Below, one piece after another: positions 1 through 8,940 of a stretch of DNA of 64,000 bases. Made by a program: the position numbers and the translations under genes. The number at the start of each line of letters is the position of its first letter. Within the stretch, counting starts at the first letter, position 1. Where the stretch lies: assembly GCF_003026285.1 (NCBI RefSeq), contig NZ_PYOD01000010.1, forward strand, positions 62,001 through 126,000. The letters are read 5' to 3'. The DNA comes from Photobacterium profundum (lineage in GTDB: Bacteria > Pseudomonadota > Gammaproteobacteria > Enterobacterales > Vibrionaceae). Under the pieces are notes generated by a model, which had not been told where the DNA came from, made no database searches, and saw only the letters and a list, made by a program, of their open reading frames with translations.

Positions 1-307
1 CTTTATCAGAAATAGGCACCATGCCTTTTTCTGTTTGGCAACTAATATGCTTACCTGATAACGACAAGTATACGGAAGATATCTGACAATCTGCCATTAA
101 TTCGGCTTGATCGACCGCACGTTGAACAGATTTTACGACAGATTCAAGATCATTGACTCCACCTTTATCCATTCCCCGTGACGGGCTACTACCCACTCCG
201 ATAACGTTCACATTGCCATCTGGAAGCACTTCCCCTACCAAAGCACATACTTTGGAGGTGCCGATATCAAGACCAACTATGAGTTTTTTATCTGCCGCCT
301 TCGTCAT
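1..307 (-). CDS. ftsA: Cell division protein FtsA (5' part only)
   Basis: FtsA is the actin-like ATPase that ties FtsZ filaments to the inner membrane and recruits later division proteins. Only the first 102 codons are present; the gene runs off the left edge. The N-terminus reads MTKAADKKLIVGLDIGTSKV, the phosphate-1 loop of the actin/Hsp70 fold (GLDIGTSKV, residues 12-20). The start codon lies 15 bases downstream of the ftsQ stop, so it is co-transcribed with ftsQ. ftsZ presumably follows beyond the window. Identification is firm from the motif plus position after ftsQ. Confidence 0.95.
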   Translation of the reverse strand, partial: MTKAADKKLIVGLDIGTSKVCALVGEVLPDGNVNVIGVGSSPSRGMDKGGVNDLESVVKSVQRAVDQAELMADCQISSVYLSLSGKHISCQTEKGMVPISDK

Positions 308-322
308 TAGCGCACGCTCTTA

Positions 323-1084
323 TTATTGTTCTGGAACAATTTTCCAACCCACAGCTGCGCCAATATCATAGCGCAAATCTACGTAATCTATTTCTTTGCC
401 TTGTTTTTCTAATTCAGGGTAAAGCCATATAAAACGTTCAAGTCGTTCGATTCGAGCTTCTCGACCAAGTTCTAGTCGAATACCATTTGTTAACCAAATA
501 CGCCAAGCTCGACGTTCATTAAGTGCAAGAGTATCAATTTCAAAACCCGCACGTTGTAATCTGGGTTGCATTTCACGCAACACTTCAAGCTCTTCTTTAC
601 TACTGCCTTCTGGACCTGCCAAGTGAACCAGCTGTAAATCAGCAACTTGTTGCGAATCTGCTTTAAATACACTTCCCTGTTGATTCACTAAATACTTACT
701 ATTCCACACAGCAATTGGTTGGTGCTCAACAAGGTATACTTTTAATGTATCTGGCCACTGCTTTCGTACTGAGGCTTGTGCTACCCAAGGTAATGCCTCA
801 AGTGCAGCTTGAATATCATCAACATCTTGTGTCATGAAGCTGCTTAGATGATCAAGATGCCATATCGCCTGACGTACATCGTCAGTCGTCAAATAATCCA
901 AATCACCCTGAATAACCAGTTGTGACAAGGGTAAACGGTTTGCATCAGTCATCCAGTTCATCGTGGCACTAATCAGCCACACAGTGAAACCAATAACAAA
1001 AAGAAAAAACGCCAATCCCCCCCAGCGCTTCATTACAACCGAAGGTGAAAGGAAGCTTATTCTTTTTACGACTGCTTCAGTCAT
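323..1084 (-). CDS. ftsQ: Cell division protein FtsQ
   Basis: FtsQ is a bitopic inner-membrane protein that binds FtsB/FtsL and links early to late divisome proteins. The 253-residue product has a short cytoplasmic tail, one membrane segment at about residues 22-45 (rich in F, L, V, I), then the periplasmic POTRA domain starting near LSQLVIQGDLDYL and the beta domain that ends in a typical YVDLRYDIGAAVGWK stretch. Length matches the family (about 250-280). It lies between murC (270 bp upstream) and ftsA, with ddlB absent from the usual place between murC and ftsQ. A sigma70-like promoter in the spacer (1178-1206) could drive ftsQ-ftsA-ftsZ. Confidence 0.96.
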   Translation of the reverse strand: MTEAVVKRISFLSPSVVMKRWGGLAFFLFVIGFTVWLISATMNWMTDANRLPLSQLVIQGDLDYLTTDDVRQAIWHLDHLSSFMTQDVDDIQAALEALPWVAQASVRKQWPDTLKVYLVEHQPIAVWNSKYLVNQQGSVFKADSQQVADLQLVHLAGPEGSSKEELEVLREMQPRLQRAGFEIDTLALNERRAWRIWLTNGIRLELGREARIERLERFIWLYPELEKQGKEIDYVDLRYDIGAAVGWKIVPEQ

Positions 1085-1177
1085 TATTAATTCGCTTACC
1101 TTTACCTATCGCAGAGGAGAATATTCCTCCAAAGCTTTAGCATAATGCTTTTTAGCCCTAACAAGCAAAGTTGGACG

Positions 1178-1206
1178 ATTATACCGACCAACTCGTTGCT
1201 CTCCAA
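1178..1206 (-). promoter_or_regulatory. Putative sigma70 promoter for ftsQA(Z)
   Basis: On the minus strand, TTGGAG (1206-1201) and a perfect TATAAT (1183-1178) are separated by exactly 17 bases, about 90 bp before the ftsQ start. This sits in the 270-bp murC-ftsQ spacer. In E. coli the ftsQ promoters lie inside ddlB, which is not here. The motif match is seen; activity is inferred. Confidence 0.55.
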
Positions 1207-1354
1207 CTGTTGTTACTACTTTTAGCCACAACAAATGAAATCAATTTCATTTTGATGATAATAACTATCTTACTATTGTTGGCAGAATAAACAAAAATAA
1301 TGCCAATTATCACAAAAAAATTCTGAAAGTTACCATCACCAATAGGTCAAATGA

Positions 1355-2818
1355 CTATTCTGCTCGCATTGCTGCGATATCTAACTGCAAGTCCGCCAAT
1401 TGACGGGCTATTTTGCCTACATCACCAGCACCTTGTGTCAGAAGTAAATCATCATTCTGAAGAATATTAGCTAATACTGATGGCAAATCGTCATGGGTTG
1501 GCACAAAAATAGGGTCAATCTTGCCACGTCCACGAATCGTTCGGCACAAAGATCGCCCATCGGCACCAGGAATTGCAACTTCTCCCGCAGAGTAGACATC
1601 TAACATCAGTAAAACGTCAACCTGTTCCAGTACATGCGCAAAGTCTTCATAAAGATCGCGAGTACGGCTATATCGATGAGGTTGAAAAATCATGACCAGA
1701 CGTTTCTTTTCCCAGCCCGCACGCGCAGCTTGAATCGTAACATCAACTTCACTTGGGTGATGACCATAGTCATCAACCAGCATCACACTGCCATTACCCG
1801 TATCAAACTCACCAAGGTGATCAAATCGACGTCCTGTGCCTTCAAATTCCAACAGTGCACGAATGATGGCATCATCATCAACACCTTCTTCGGTAGCAAC
1901 AGCAACCGCTGCGGTTGCATTCAGCGCATTATGCTTACCTGGAATATTTAACTTCACATTTAAGTCAGGCTTTCCTGCACGTACGATGGTGAAGTGCCCC
2001 TGATGAGCATATTGCTTATATTCAACTATACGTACATCGGCATCATCAGAGAAACCGTACGTTATAATCTGACGTCCAATCCGAGGTAATAACTCTCGTA
2101 CCACAGGATCATCGACACACATAACGGCCAAACCATAAAACGGTAAATTATGTAGAAAGTCGATAAATGTTTGCTTTAAGACTTCGAAATCACCGCCATA
2201 CGTATCCATATGATCAGCTTCAATGTTGGTAACAACGCTAACCATCGGTTGAAGGTGCAAGAAAGATGCATCACTTTCATCAGCTTCAGCAATCAAATAA
2301 CGGCTACAACCTAAGCGCGCATTTGTACCCGCACTTTTCACTAAGCCACCGTTAACAAACGTTGGATCTAAGCCTGCTTCAAAATAGATTTGAGTCATTA
2401 ATGCCGTGGTTGTCGTTTTACCGTGTGTTCCCGCAATCGCAATACCATGACGGTAGCGCATTAATTCTGCAAGCATCTCTGCACGGCGAACCACGGGAAT
2501 GCGAAGTTCACGAGCAGCAACAAGCTCTGGGTTATCTTGAGCAATAGCGGTTGAGACAACAACAACACTCGCGCCATTCACATTTTCAGCGGCATGCCCA
2601 AAAAAGATTTCAGCGCCTTTTCGGGTTAAACTGTCTGTTACCGCATTCGGCGCAAGATCAGAACCACTAATGCGATAGCCTTCATTCACTAAAACTTCAG
2701 CAATGCCGCTCATGCCTGCACCACCAATTCCAACAAAGTGAATACGCTCTACACGACGCATCTCTGGTACCATTGTTCTAATTTTTGCTAATTGCTGGTT
2801 GTCCAGTTTACTCATCAC
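1355..2818 (-). CDS. murC: UDP-N-acetylmuramate--L-alanine ligase MurC
   Basis: MurC adds L-alanine to UDP-MurNAc in the cytoplasm, the first amino-acid step of peptidoglycan precursor synthesis. The 487-residue protein shows the N-terminal nucleotide-sugar-binding motif VGIGGAGMSGIAEV (about residues 29-42), the Mur-ligase ATP loop GTHGKTTTT (130-138) and the DDYGHHPSEV motif typical of MurC. Length is as expected. It follows murG at 12 bp and is the last mur gene in the cluster before the ftsQ spacer. Confidence 0.98.
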   Translation of the reverse strand: MMSKLDNQQLAKIRTMVPEMRRVERIHFVGIGGAGMSGIAEVLVNEGYRISGSDLAPNAVTDSLTRKGAEIFFGHAAENVNGASVVVVSTAIAQDNPELVAARELRIPVVRRAEMLAELMRYRHGIAIAGTHGKTTTTALMTQIYFEAGLDPTFVNGGLVKSAGTNARLGCSRYLIAEADESDASFLHLQPMVSVVTNIEADHMDTYGGDFEVLKQTFIDFLHNLPFYGLAVMCVDDPVVRELLPRIGRQIITYGFSDDADVRIVEYKQYAHQGHFTIVRAGKPDLNVKLNIPGKHNALNATAAVAVATEEGVDDDAIIRALLEFEGTGRRFDHLGEFDTGNGSVMLVDDYGHHPSEVDVTIQAARAGWEKKRLVMIFQPHRYSRTRDLYEDFAHVLEQVDVLLMLDVYSAGEVAIPGADGRSLCRTIRGRGKIDPIFVPTHDDLPSVLANILQNDDLLLTQGAGDVGKIARQLADLQLDIAAMRAE

Positions 2819-2830
2819 TCTGTTCTCTTC

Positions 2831-3895
2831 TTATTTTCGTGCCAACGATTTAATGACATCTGCGACGCGTACATCTGCATCAACAATCGCGGCTTCCCGT
2901 GCAGCAACAGCCATTTGCTTTAATACTTCACGATCTAATTGGTTCAATTCTTCAGCTAGCCCTGCAGCTGTTAAATCCATTTGTTCTATCATCTTTGCCG
3001 CCCCACACTGCACTAAATGGTCAGCATTCAGTGCTTGCTGGCGATCTTTGTGCATAAACGGTACAAAAATAGCACCAACACCAGCTGCCGATAGCTCCGA
3101 CACAGTTAATGCGCCCGAGCGGCAAACAACAACGTCAGCCCATGCGTACGCAGCAGCAACATCGTCGATAAATTCAGTTACCTTATGCGGCACATTGGTG
3201 CTCTTTGCATAAGCCTGCTCTGTAACTTGCTGGCTACCTTTACCTGCTTGATGCCAGATCGTCACTTTGTCACCAAGTAAGCCTGCGACTTCTGGTAACG
3301 TTTGGTTAAGGATTCGTGCCCCTTGGCTTCCCCCCATAACCAAAATTCGCACAGGACCTTGTCGCTCTGCAAATCGTTCTTGAGGGCTTGCTAGTGCCGT
3401 CACATCTTGACGGACAGGATTACCAACAACGTCTTTATTAGCAAAAGCCCCCGGAAAAGCTTGTAATACTTTCGCAGCAATACGTGATAGCCATTGATTG
3501 GTTAATCCAGCAACTGCATTCTGCTCATGTAAGACAACAGGCACACCAGATAACCAAGCAGCTACACCGCCAGGACCGCTTACATAGCCCCCCATGCCCA
3601 GTACCACATCAGGCTGCCAAGCTTTTATGTATTTCCGAGCTTGTAAAATAGCACCTACAATTTTGAATGGTGCTGCAAGCAAACGCGTGATTCCTTGCCC
3701 ACGCAGTCCTTTTACTTTAATGAAATCAATTTCAATACCATGTTTAGGCACTAAATCAGCTTCCATACGATCAGCGGTACCTAACCAGCGGATCTCCCAA
3801 CCTTCTTGCTGCAATGTTTTAGCCACAGCAAGACCAGGGAAAACATGACCGCCAGTACCACCAGCCATCACGAGTAAGCGTTTATTCTTGTTCAT
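2831..3895 (-). CDS. murG: Lipid II synthase MurG (GlcNAc transferase)
   Basis: MurG is the peripheral membrane glycosyltransferase (family GT28) that transfers GlcNAc from UDP-GlcNAc to lipid I, giving lipid II. The N-terminal GGTGGHVFPGLAVA loop (residues 12-25) and the C-terminal GGSQGA and SGALTVSEL regions are present. I chose the ATG at 3895 (354 residues, beginning MNKNKRLLVMAGG) because it fits family length. An in-frame ATG at 3913 would add six residues. Either start lies inside the 3' end of ftsW, so the two are translationally coupled. Confidence 0.97.
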   Translation of the reverse strand: MNKNKRLLVMAGGTGGHVFPGLAVAKTLQQEGWEIRWLGTADRMEADLVPKHGIEIDFIKVKGLRGQGITRLLAAPFKIVGAILQARKYIKAWQPDVVLGMGGYVSGPGGVAAWLSGVPVVLHEQNAVAGLTNQWLSRIAAKVLQAFPGAFANKDVVGNPVRQDVTALASPQERFAERQGPVRILVMGGSQGARILNQTLPEVAGLLGDKVTIWHQAGKGSQQVTEQAYAKSTNVPHKVTEFIDDVAAAYAWADVVVCRSGALTVSELSAAGVGAIFVPFMHKDRQQALNADHLVQCGAAKMIEQMDLTAAGLAEELNQLDREVLKQMAVAAREAAIVDADVRVADVIKSLARK

Positions 3896-5117
3896 CGTTG
3901 TTGTTACTGTCATTTAAACTACTGTCATCCAATTCTTCAGATTCTGCCAGACCATACTTGGCAAACAGCCTCTGTTCGTGATCAATACGGAGTAAAATAC
4001 CCACCGCGGTAGCCATTATAAATAAGCTCGAACCACCGTAACTGATCAAGGGTAAAGTTAACCCTTTTGTTGGTACCATGCCTATCGCAGCACCAACATT
4101 CACCAGCGTTTGGAATGCGAACCAAAAGCTAAACCCACATGCTAAAAAGCCACCAAATAGCTGCCCAGACTGCAAACACTTGCGCCCAATGAATAGCGCT
4201 TTAAATACCAAGGCAAAAATTAATAGCAATACAACAGTAACGCCAATAAGGCCTAATTCTTCACCTAAAACAGCAAACACAAAATCCGTGTGCGCTTCCG
4301 GTAAATATTCTAATTTTTGAATGGAGTTACCTAGCCCTTGCCCCATCAGTTCGCCACGTCCAAATGCCATTAATGACTGGGTAAGCTGATATCCGCTACC
4401 AAAGGGATCTTCCCATGGGTCAAGAAAAGACGTCACTCGACGTAATCGATAAGGTTCGAAAACAATTAAAAGGCCAATGCCTAACAGTGCGCCTGAAATC
4501 ATCACTAAGAACTGCCAAAGCTTAGCTCCGGCAATGAACAGCATACCCACAGTGGTAACGAACATTACAACGAATGAGCCTAAGTCAGGCTGCATTAACA
4601 ATAAAAAAGCAAGAATACCCAGCACGGCAAGTGGTTTTATAAAGCCAATAAAACTAGCGCGAACCTGACTATATTGGCGGACTAAATAACCCGCCAAAAA
4701 AATAAATAATGAGAGCTTAGCCACTTCCGCTGGTTGAAGATTAAAAATCCCTAGTGGGATCCAGCGAGCCGCACCATTCACCGAACGCCCAATAAGCAGA
4801 ACGATAATAAGCAATACAATTGACAGAAATAACATTGGCACGCTGAATTGCTTCCAACGTGATAATGGTACTTGTACGACCCCTGCGATGATCACTAAAG
4901 AACAAACAAGAAAGAAGGCATGGCGTAGTGCAAAATAAAAAGGGATGCCCGTTAAACGTGTCGCAACAGGTACTGAAGCTGATGTAACAATCACAAGGCC
5001 AGTGATCATTAGAGATAACGCAATCCAAACTAATTGGCGATCATACAAACACGGTGCAGGGGGTTTAGTTAACCACTCACCGACGGTTGAAGCGCCATTC
5101 TTAGCTTGGCTTAACAT
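3882..5117 (-). CDS. ftsW: SEDS glycosyltransferase FtsW
   Basis: FtsW polymerises lipid II into septal glycan together with FtsI (PBP3). It is a multi-pass SEDS protein of 411 residues. Many hydrophobic segments run from about residue 30 to 385, and the conserved block PTKGLTLPLISYGGSS lies near residues 346-361. The C-terminus is a short acidic, Asn-rich tail. The start overlaps the murD stop by 7 bases (ATGTTAA), and its 3' end overlaps murG, so the genes form a tightly coupled operon. Confidence 0.97.
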   Translation of the reverse strand: MLSQAKNGASTVGEWLTKPPAPCLYDRQLVWIALSLMITGLVIVTSASVPVATRLTGIPFYFALRHAFFLVCSLVIIAGVVQVPLSRWKQFSVPMLFLSIVLLIIVLLIGRSVNGAARWIPLGIFNLQPAEVAKLSLFIFLAGYLVRQYSQVRASFIGFIKPLAVLGILAFLLLMQPDLGSFVVMFVTTVGMLFIAGAKLWQFLVMISGALLGIGLLIVFEPYRLRRVTSFLDPWEDPFGSGYQLTQSLMAFGRGELMGQGLGNSIQKLEYLPEAHTDFVFAVLGEELGLIGVTVVLLLIFALVFKALFIGRKCLQSGQLFGGFLACGFSFWFAFQTLVNVGAAIGMVPTKGLTLPLISYGGSSLFIMATAVGILLRIDHEQRLFAKYGLAESEELDDSSLNDSNNNDEQE

Positions 5118-6454
5118 GCCTTTGCTCCTGCAACACGATGTTGTAAGGCTTTGGCTTGTTCAACAAATGCATCACCTCGTGCCATAAAGTTGGGGAATTG
5201 ATCAAAGCTAGCACACGCTGGCGACAATAAGATCATATCGCCTTTTTGCGCGGTATCTGCTGCGATAGTCATTGCTTCAGCCATTGCCTCAGTACAAATG
5301 GGGGCATCAACCAACGACATAAACTGATTTCCATCACGGCCAAAACAGTAAAGCTGTACATTTAAGTCAGCCAAAACAGGTTTTAGTTCCGAAAAATCAG
5401 CCCCTTTCCCATCACCACCCACCAGCAGATGTAACTTACCCGGTAAGTTTAGCCCTTTAAGCGCGGCTAACGTGCTGGCTAGATTCGTTGCTTTTGAGTC
5501 ATTCACCCATTTAACATCATGTTGATTCACTACCAACTGACAGCGATGTGCTAAACCGTTATAACGCTGCAAAGCACGGCATGCGGCTTGATGATCGATG
5601 TTAACAGCATCAGCCAAAGCTAATGCCGCTAAACTATTCGCTACATTGTGTCGACCAACCAATGCAATATCATTGGTTTTCATGATCGGTTGTTTATCTA
5701 CGGCTAAAAACTCTTCCCCGTCTAACGTTACCAAACCATAATCTTGATTATCAAATCCAAAGCTGGTGATCTTATGGCTGAAACTAGTGGGTAAAGTAGC
5801 CAGATCATCGCGGTTGTATACCGCTAATTCTGCATGTTCAAAGATCCGCATTTTTGCCAAGCTATAATCTTCTATCCCGTCATAGCGATCCATATGATCT
5901 TCAGAAAGATTAAGGTATACCGCAGCTTTTAACTCTAACGATGAGGTTGTTTCAAGTTGGAAACTAGATAGCTCAAGCACATACAAATCATGCTCATTCG
6001 CTAACATATCTAACGCAGCAAAGCCGATGTTGCCACCGACCCCCACATTGATACTGGCTTCTTTTGCCATTTCACCAATCAGACTTGTCACCGTACTCTT
6101 GCCATTAGACCCTGTGATCGCCACGACAGGCTTTGTCACAGCACGGGCAAATAGCTCAATATCACCGACGATTTCAATACCTGCGGCTTTAGCAGCAACT
6201 AGCTCAGGTGTAGCCAGCGCAATGCCTGGACTCGCAACAATCAAATCAGCCTCTAACAGCCAATTCATATTCCATTGCCCTGCACATAGCTCAACGCTAG
6301 AAGGAAGTTTATCTTGCCCAGGCGGTATTGCGCGGGTATCAATCACTTTGATATCACGAGCGCCAGTTTGACGTAGCCAGAAATTAACAACCGACAGGCC
6401 TGTTATCCCTAAACCAATGACAACAACCTTTTTTACACCGCCTAAGCCTTTCAT
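5111..6454 (-). CDS. murD: UDP-MurNAc-L-Ala--D-glutamate ligase MurD
   Basis: MurD adds D-glutamate to UDP-MurNAc-L-Ala. The 447-residue protein begins with a Rossmann-like VVVIGLGITGLSVV segment, carries the ATP loop GSNGKSTVTSLI (about 114-125) and the VNDSKATN motif characteristic of MurD in the C-terminal half. It begins directly after the mraY stop (TAAATG) and overlaps ftsW by 7 bases. Confidence 0.98.
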   Translation of the reverse strand: MKGLGGVKKVVVIGLGITGLSVVNFWLRQTGARDIKVIDTRAIPPGQDKLPSSVELCAGQWNMNWLLEADLIVASPGIALATPELVAAKAAGIEIVGDIELFARAVTKPVVAITGSNGKSTVTSLIGEMAKEASINVGVGGNIGFAALDMLANEHDLYVLELSSFQLETTSSLELKAAVYLNLSEDHMDRYDGIEDYSLAKMRIFEHAELAVYNRDDLATLPTSFSHKITSFGFDNQDYGLVTLDGEEFLAVDKQPIMKTNDIALVGRHNVANSLAALALADAVNIDHQAACRALQRYNGLAHRCQLVVNQHDVKWVNDSKATNLASTLAALKGLNLPGKLHLLVGGDGKGADFSELKPVLADLNVQLYCFGRDGNQFMSLVDAPICTEAMAEAMTIAADTAQKGDMILLSPACASFDQFPNFMARGDAFVEQAKALQHRVAGAKAC

Positions 6455-7537
6455 TTATCGAACCTTCAATGTTGCCAAAGCAATCAATACTAGCATTAAC
6501 GTAATGATCCAAAAGCGCACAATAACACGTGGTTCAGGCCAGCCTTTTAGCTCGTAATGATGGTGAATCGGTGCCATGCGGAAAATACGCTGTCCACGAA
6601 GTTTGTAAGAACCCACCTGTAAAATGACAGAAACGGTTTCCATTACAAACACACCGCCCATGATCACTAATAGCAACTCTTGACGCACTAATACCGCAAT
6701 CGTCCCCAATGCACCGCCTAATGCTAATGAACCTACATCGCCCATAAACACTTGTGCTGGGTAAGTGTTAAACCACAAGAACCCTAAACCAGCACCCACA
6801 ATTGCGGTACATAAGACCACCAGCTCACTGGCATCTTTGAGATAAGGAATGTGTAGGTATTCCGCAAAATTGACGTTACCTGTCGCCCAAGCAATAAATG
6901 CCATACCACCAGCAACCATCACTGTAGGCATAATAGCTAAACCGTCTAGGCCATCAGTCAAGTTGACCGCATTACTGGTGCCTACAATAACAAAGTAGGT
7001 TAATACGATATAAAGCAAGCCGAGTTGTGGCATGACGTCTTTAAAGAAAGGTACAACCAATTGAGTAGCTGCGGTATCTTTACCGTGCATATACAAAGCA
7101 AAAGCAACAACCAGTGCAATAACGGATTGCCAGAAATATTTCCAACGGGCAATAAGACCATCAGAGTTCTTATGCACCACTTTACGGTAATCATCAACAA
7201 ACCCGACAGCGCCATAACCGAGCATTACGGCAAGCACAGCCCAAATGTAAGGGTTTGATAAATCAGTCCACAATAACGCGGTTATCGTAATCGCAGCCAA
7301 AATCATGATACCGCCCATCGTTGGCGTACCACGCTTGCTAAAATGTGATTCTGGCCCATCATTACGGACAATCTGACCGATTTGCAGCATTTGCAAACGT
7401 GCAATAAGGCGTGGCCCCATCCATAGCGAAAGTATCAATGCTGTCAATACGCTCATAATGGCGCGGAAAGTCAGGTATTCAAACAATCTGAAAAATGGAT
7501 ATGATGGTTCAAGTAAATCAGCTAACCAATAAATCAT
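6455..7537 (-). CDS. mraY: Phospho-MurNAc-pentapeptide translocase MraY
   Basis: MraY transfers phospho-MurNAc-pentapeptide to undecaprenyl phosphate, forming lipid I in the inner membrane. The protein has 360 residues and about ten membrane segments. It carries the conserved motifs FVDDYRKV, NAVNLTDGLDGLA, the FMGDVGSLALGG loop and the C-terminal APIHHHYELKG histidine cluster. All the catalytic-site motifs I know for this family are present. The start overlaps the murF stop by 4 bases. Confidence 0.98.
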   Translation of the reverse strand: MIYWLADLLEPSYPFFRLFEYLTFRAIMSVLTALILSLWMGPRLIARLQMLQIGQIVRNDGPESHFSKRGTPTMGGIMILAAITITALLWTDLSNPYIWAVLAVMLGYGAVGFVDDYRKVVHKNSDGLIARWKYFWQSVIALVVAFALYMHGKDTAATQLVVPFFKDVMPQLGLLYIVLTYFVIVGTSNAVNLTDGLDGLAIMPTVMVAGGMAFIAWATGNVNFAEYLHIPYLKDASELVVLCTAIVGAGLGFLWFNTYPAQVFMGDVGSLALGGALGTIAVLVRQELLLVIMGGVFVMETVSVILQVGSYKLRGQRIFRMAPIHHHYELKGWPEPRVIVRFWIITLMLVLIALATLKVR

Positions 7538-8940
7538 TGTGTATCTTCCTGCAGCGCTGCAATCACGTCTTCCATTCGAGAACTACGTGCACCTTTTGCT
7601 AACACTGTTACCTCTTGGTAATGTTGTTGATTAATATTACGCAGATGAAGTTGCGCTTGTAATTGTTCAATTAATTTTGATTTATCTGCAAAGTGCTGCC
7701 CTTGATTTAAGTCACTAACCACAGCACTCGCACAACCGAATGTGAATACCTTATCTAAGGCTTTTGTCATGGCATACTCTGCCACTTCCCGGTGTAAGCT
7801 TGCACTCTCTTCACCCAGTTCAGCCATATCACCGAGCACAAACCAACGTTGCCCTGTAAAAGAAGCTAATAGATCAATTGCAGCTTTCACCGAAGCAACA
7901 CTCGCATTATAGGTATCATCGATTAAACGTAAACCTTCTCGAGGATGACTCACATCCACTCGACCTTTTACGTTAACTACTTGCTCAAGACCCGCTTTAA
8001 CCTGCTCTAACGTTGCACCAACCGTCATCGCTAACGCAGCAGCTGCCAGCGCGTTGGACACATTGTGAATGCCCGCTAACGTTAACGTTATATCAATCGT
8101 GCCAGCGGAGGTACGCATTGTAAAACAAGCTCGCCCTTCAGAGTTAATAAAAATATCAGTTGCAGAGAAATCTGCATCAATATCTGTTAAAGAAAAAGTT
8201 TTTACAGCATGTTGAGCTAAAAGTGGCTGCCACATCGCGAGATCATTGGAGTCTACATTAATGATGGCTGTACTTAAGCCTGAATCATTTAAGGGAGCGG
8301 TTAACCCTTCAAAAATTTCACCTTTCGCTTTTGCAACGCCAGCCAGCGAGCCGAACCCTTCAAGGTGCGCTGCAGCAAGGTTATTGACCAAGGCTACTTG
8401 TGGCTTGACTAAGTTGGTGGTGTAAGCAATTTCTTGTTGGTGGTTGGCACCCAATTCGATAACTGCAAATTCATGCTCAGCGGTTAAGCGCAATAACGTC
8501 AGTGGTACACCGATGTCATTGTTGAAGTTACCCGCCGTGGATAACACGTTACCTTTTTGGCTTAATATTTCAGCCGCCATCTCTTTAACTGTCGTTTTAC
8601 CACAACTGCCCGTCAATGCTATCGTCTTCAGACCATGATCTTGCTCCATGCTCTGCTTTAACCATGCACCTAGTAACCCAAGTGCTTGGTGAGTATCTTT
8701 AACCACTAGCTGGGGTAGTTCAACAGGTAAGTGACGACTCACCAATAATGCCGCGGCACCGTTATCCATTGCATTTTGGCAAAAGTCGTGAGCATCGAAG
8801 CGCTCACCTTTTAACGCAATAAACAATGTATGAGCAGAGACAGTTCGCGTATCTGTCGAAACATTGGCAACAGTGATATCGTTGCCGATTAGCTCTGCAC
8901 CTAAGACATCAGCCAATTGTGCTAACTGAACCTCTATCAT
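7534..8940 (-). CDS. murF: UDP-MurNAc-tripeptide--D-Ala-D-Ala ligase MurF
   Basis: MurF adds the D-Ala-D-Ala dipeptide, finishing the cytoplasmic pentapeptide precursor. The 468-residue protein has the Mur-ligase ATP loop TGSCGKTTVKEM at residues 110-121, the GANHQQEI segment after it, and DDTYNASVAS near the start of the C-terminal domain, all typical of MurF. It overlaps murE and mraY by 4 bases on each side (ATGA-type junctions). Confidence 0.98.
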   Translation of the reverse strand: MIEVQLAQLADVLGAELIGNDITVANVSTDTRTVSAHTLFIALKGERFDAHDFCQNAMDNGAAALLVSRHLPVELPQLVVKDTHQALGLLGAWLKQSMEQDHGLKTIALTGSCGKTTVKEMAAEILSQKGNVLSTAGNFNNDIGVPLTLLRLTAEHEFAVIELGANHQQEIAYTTNLVKPQVALVNNLAAAHLEGFGSLAGVAKAKGEIFEGLTAPLNDSGLSTAIINVDSNDLAMWQPLLAQHAVKTFSLTDIDADFSATDIFINSEGRACFTMRTSAGTIDITLTLAGIHNVSNALAAAALAMTVGATLEQVKAGLEQVVNVKGRVDVSHPREGLRLIDDTYNASVASVKAAIDLLASFTGQRWFVLGDMAELGEESASLHREVAEYAMTKALDKVFTFGCASAVVSDLNQGQHFADKSKLIEQLQAQLHLRNINQQHYQEVTVLAKGARSSRMEDVIAALQEDTQ

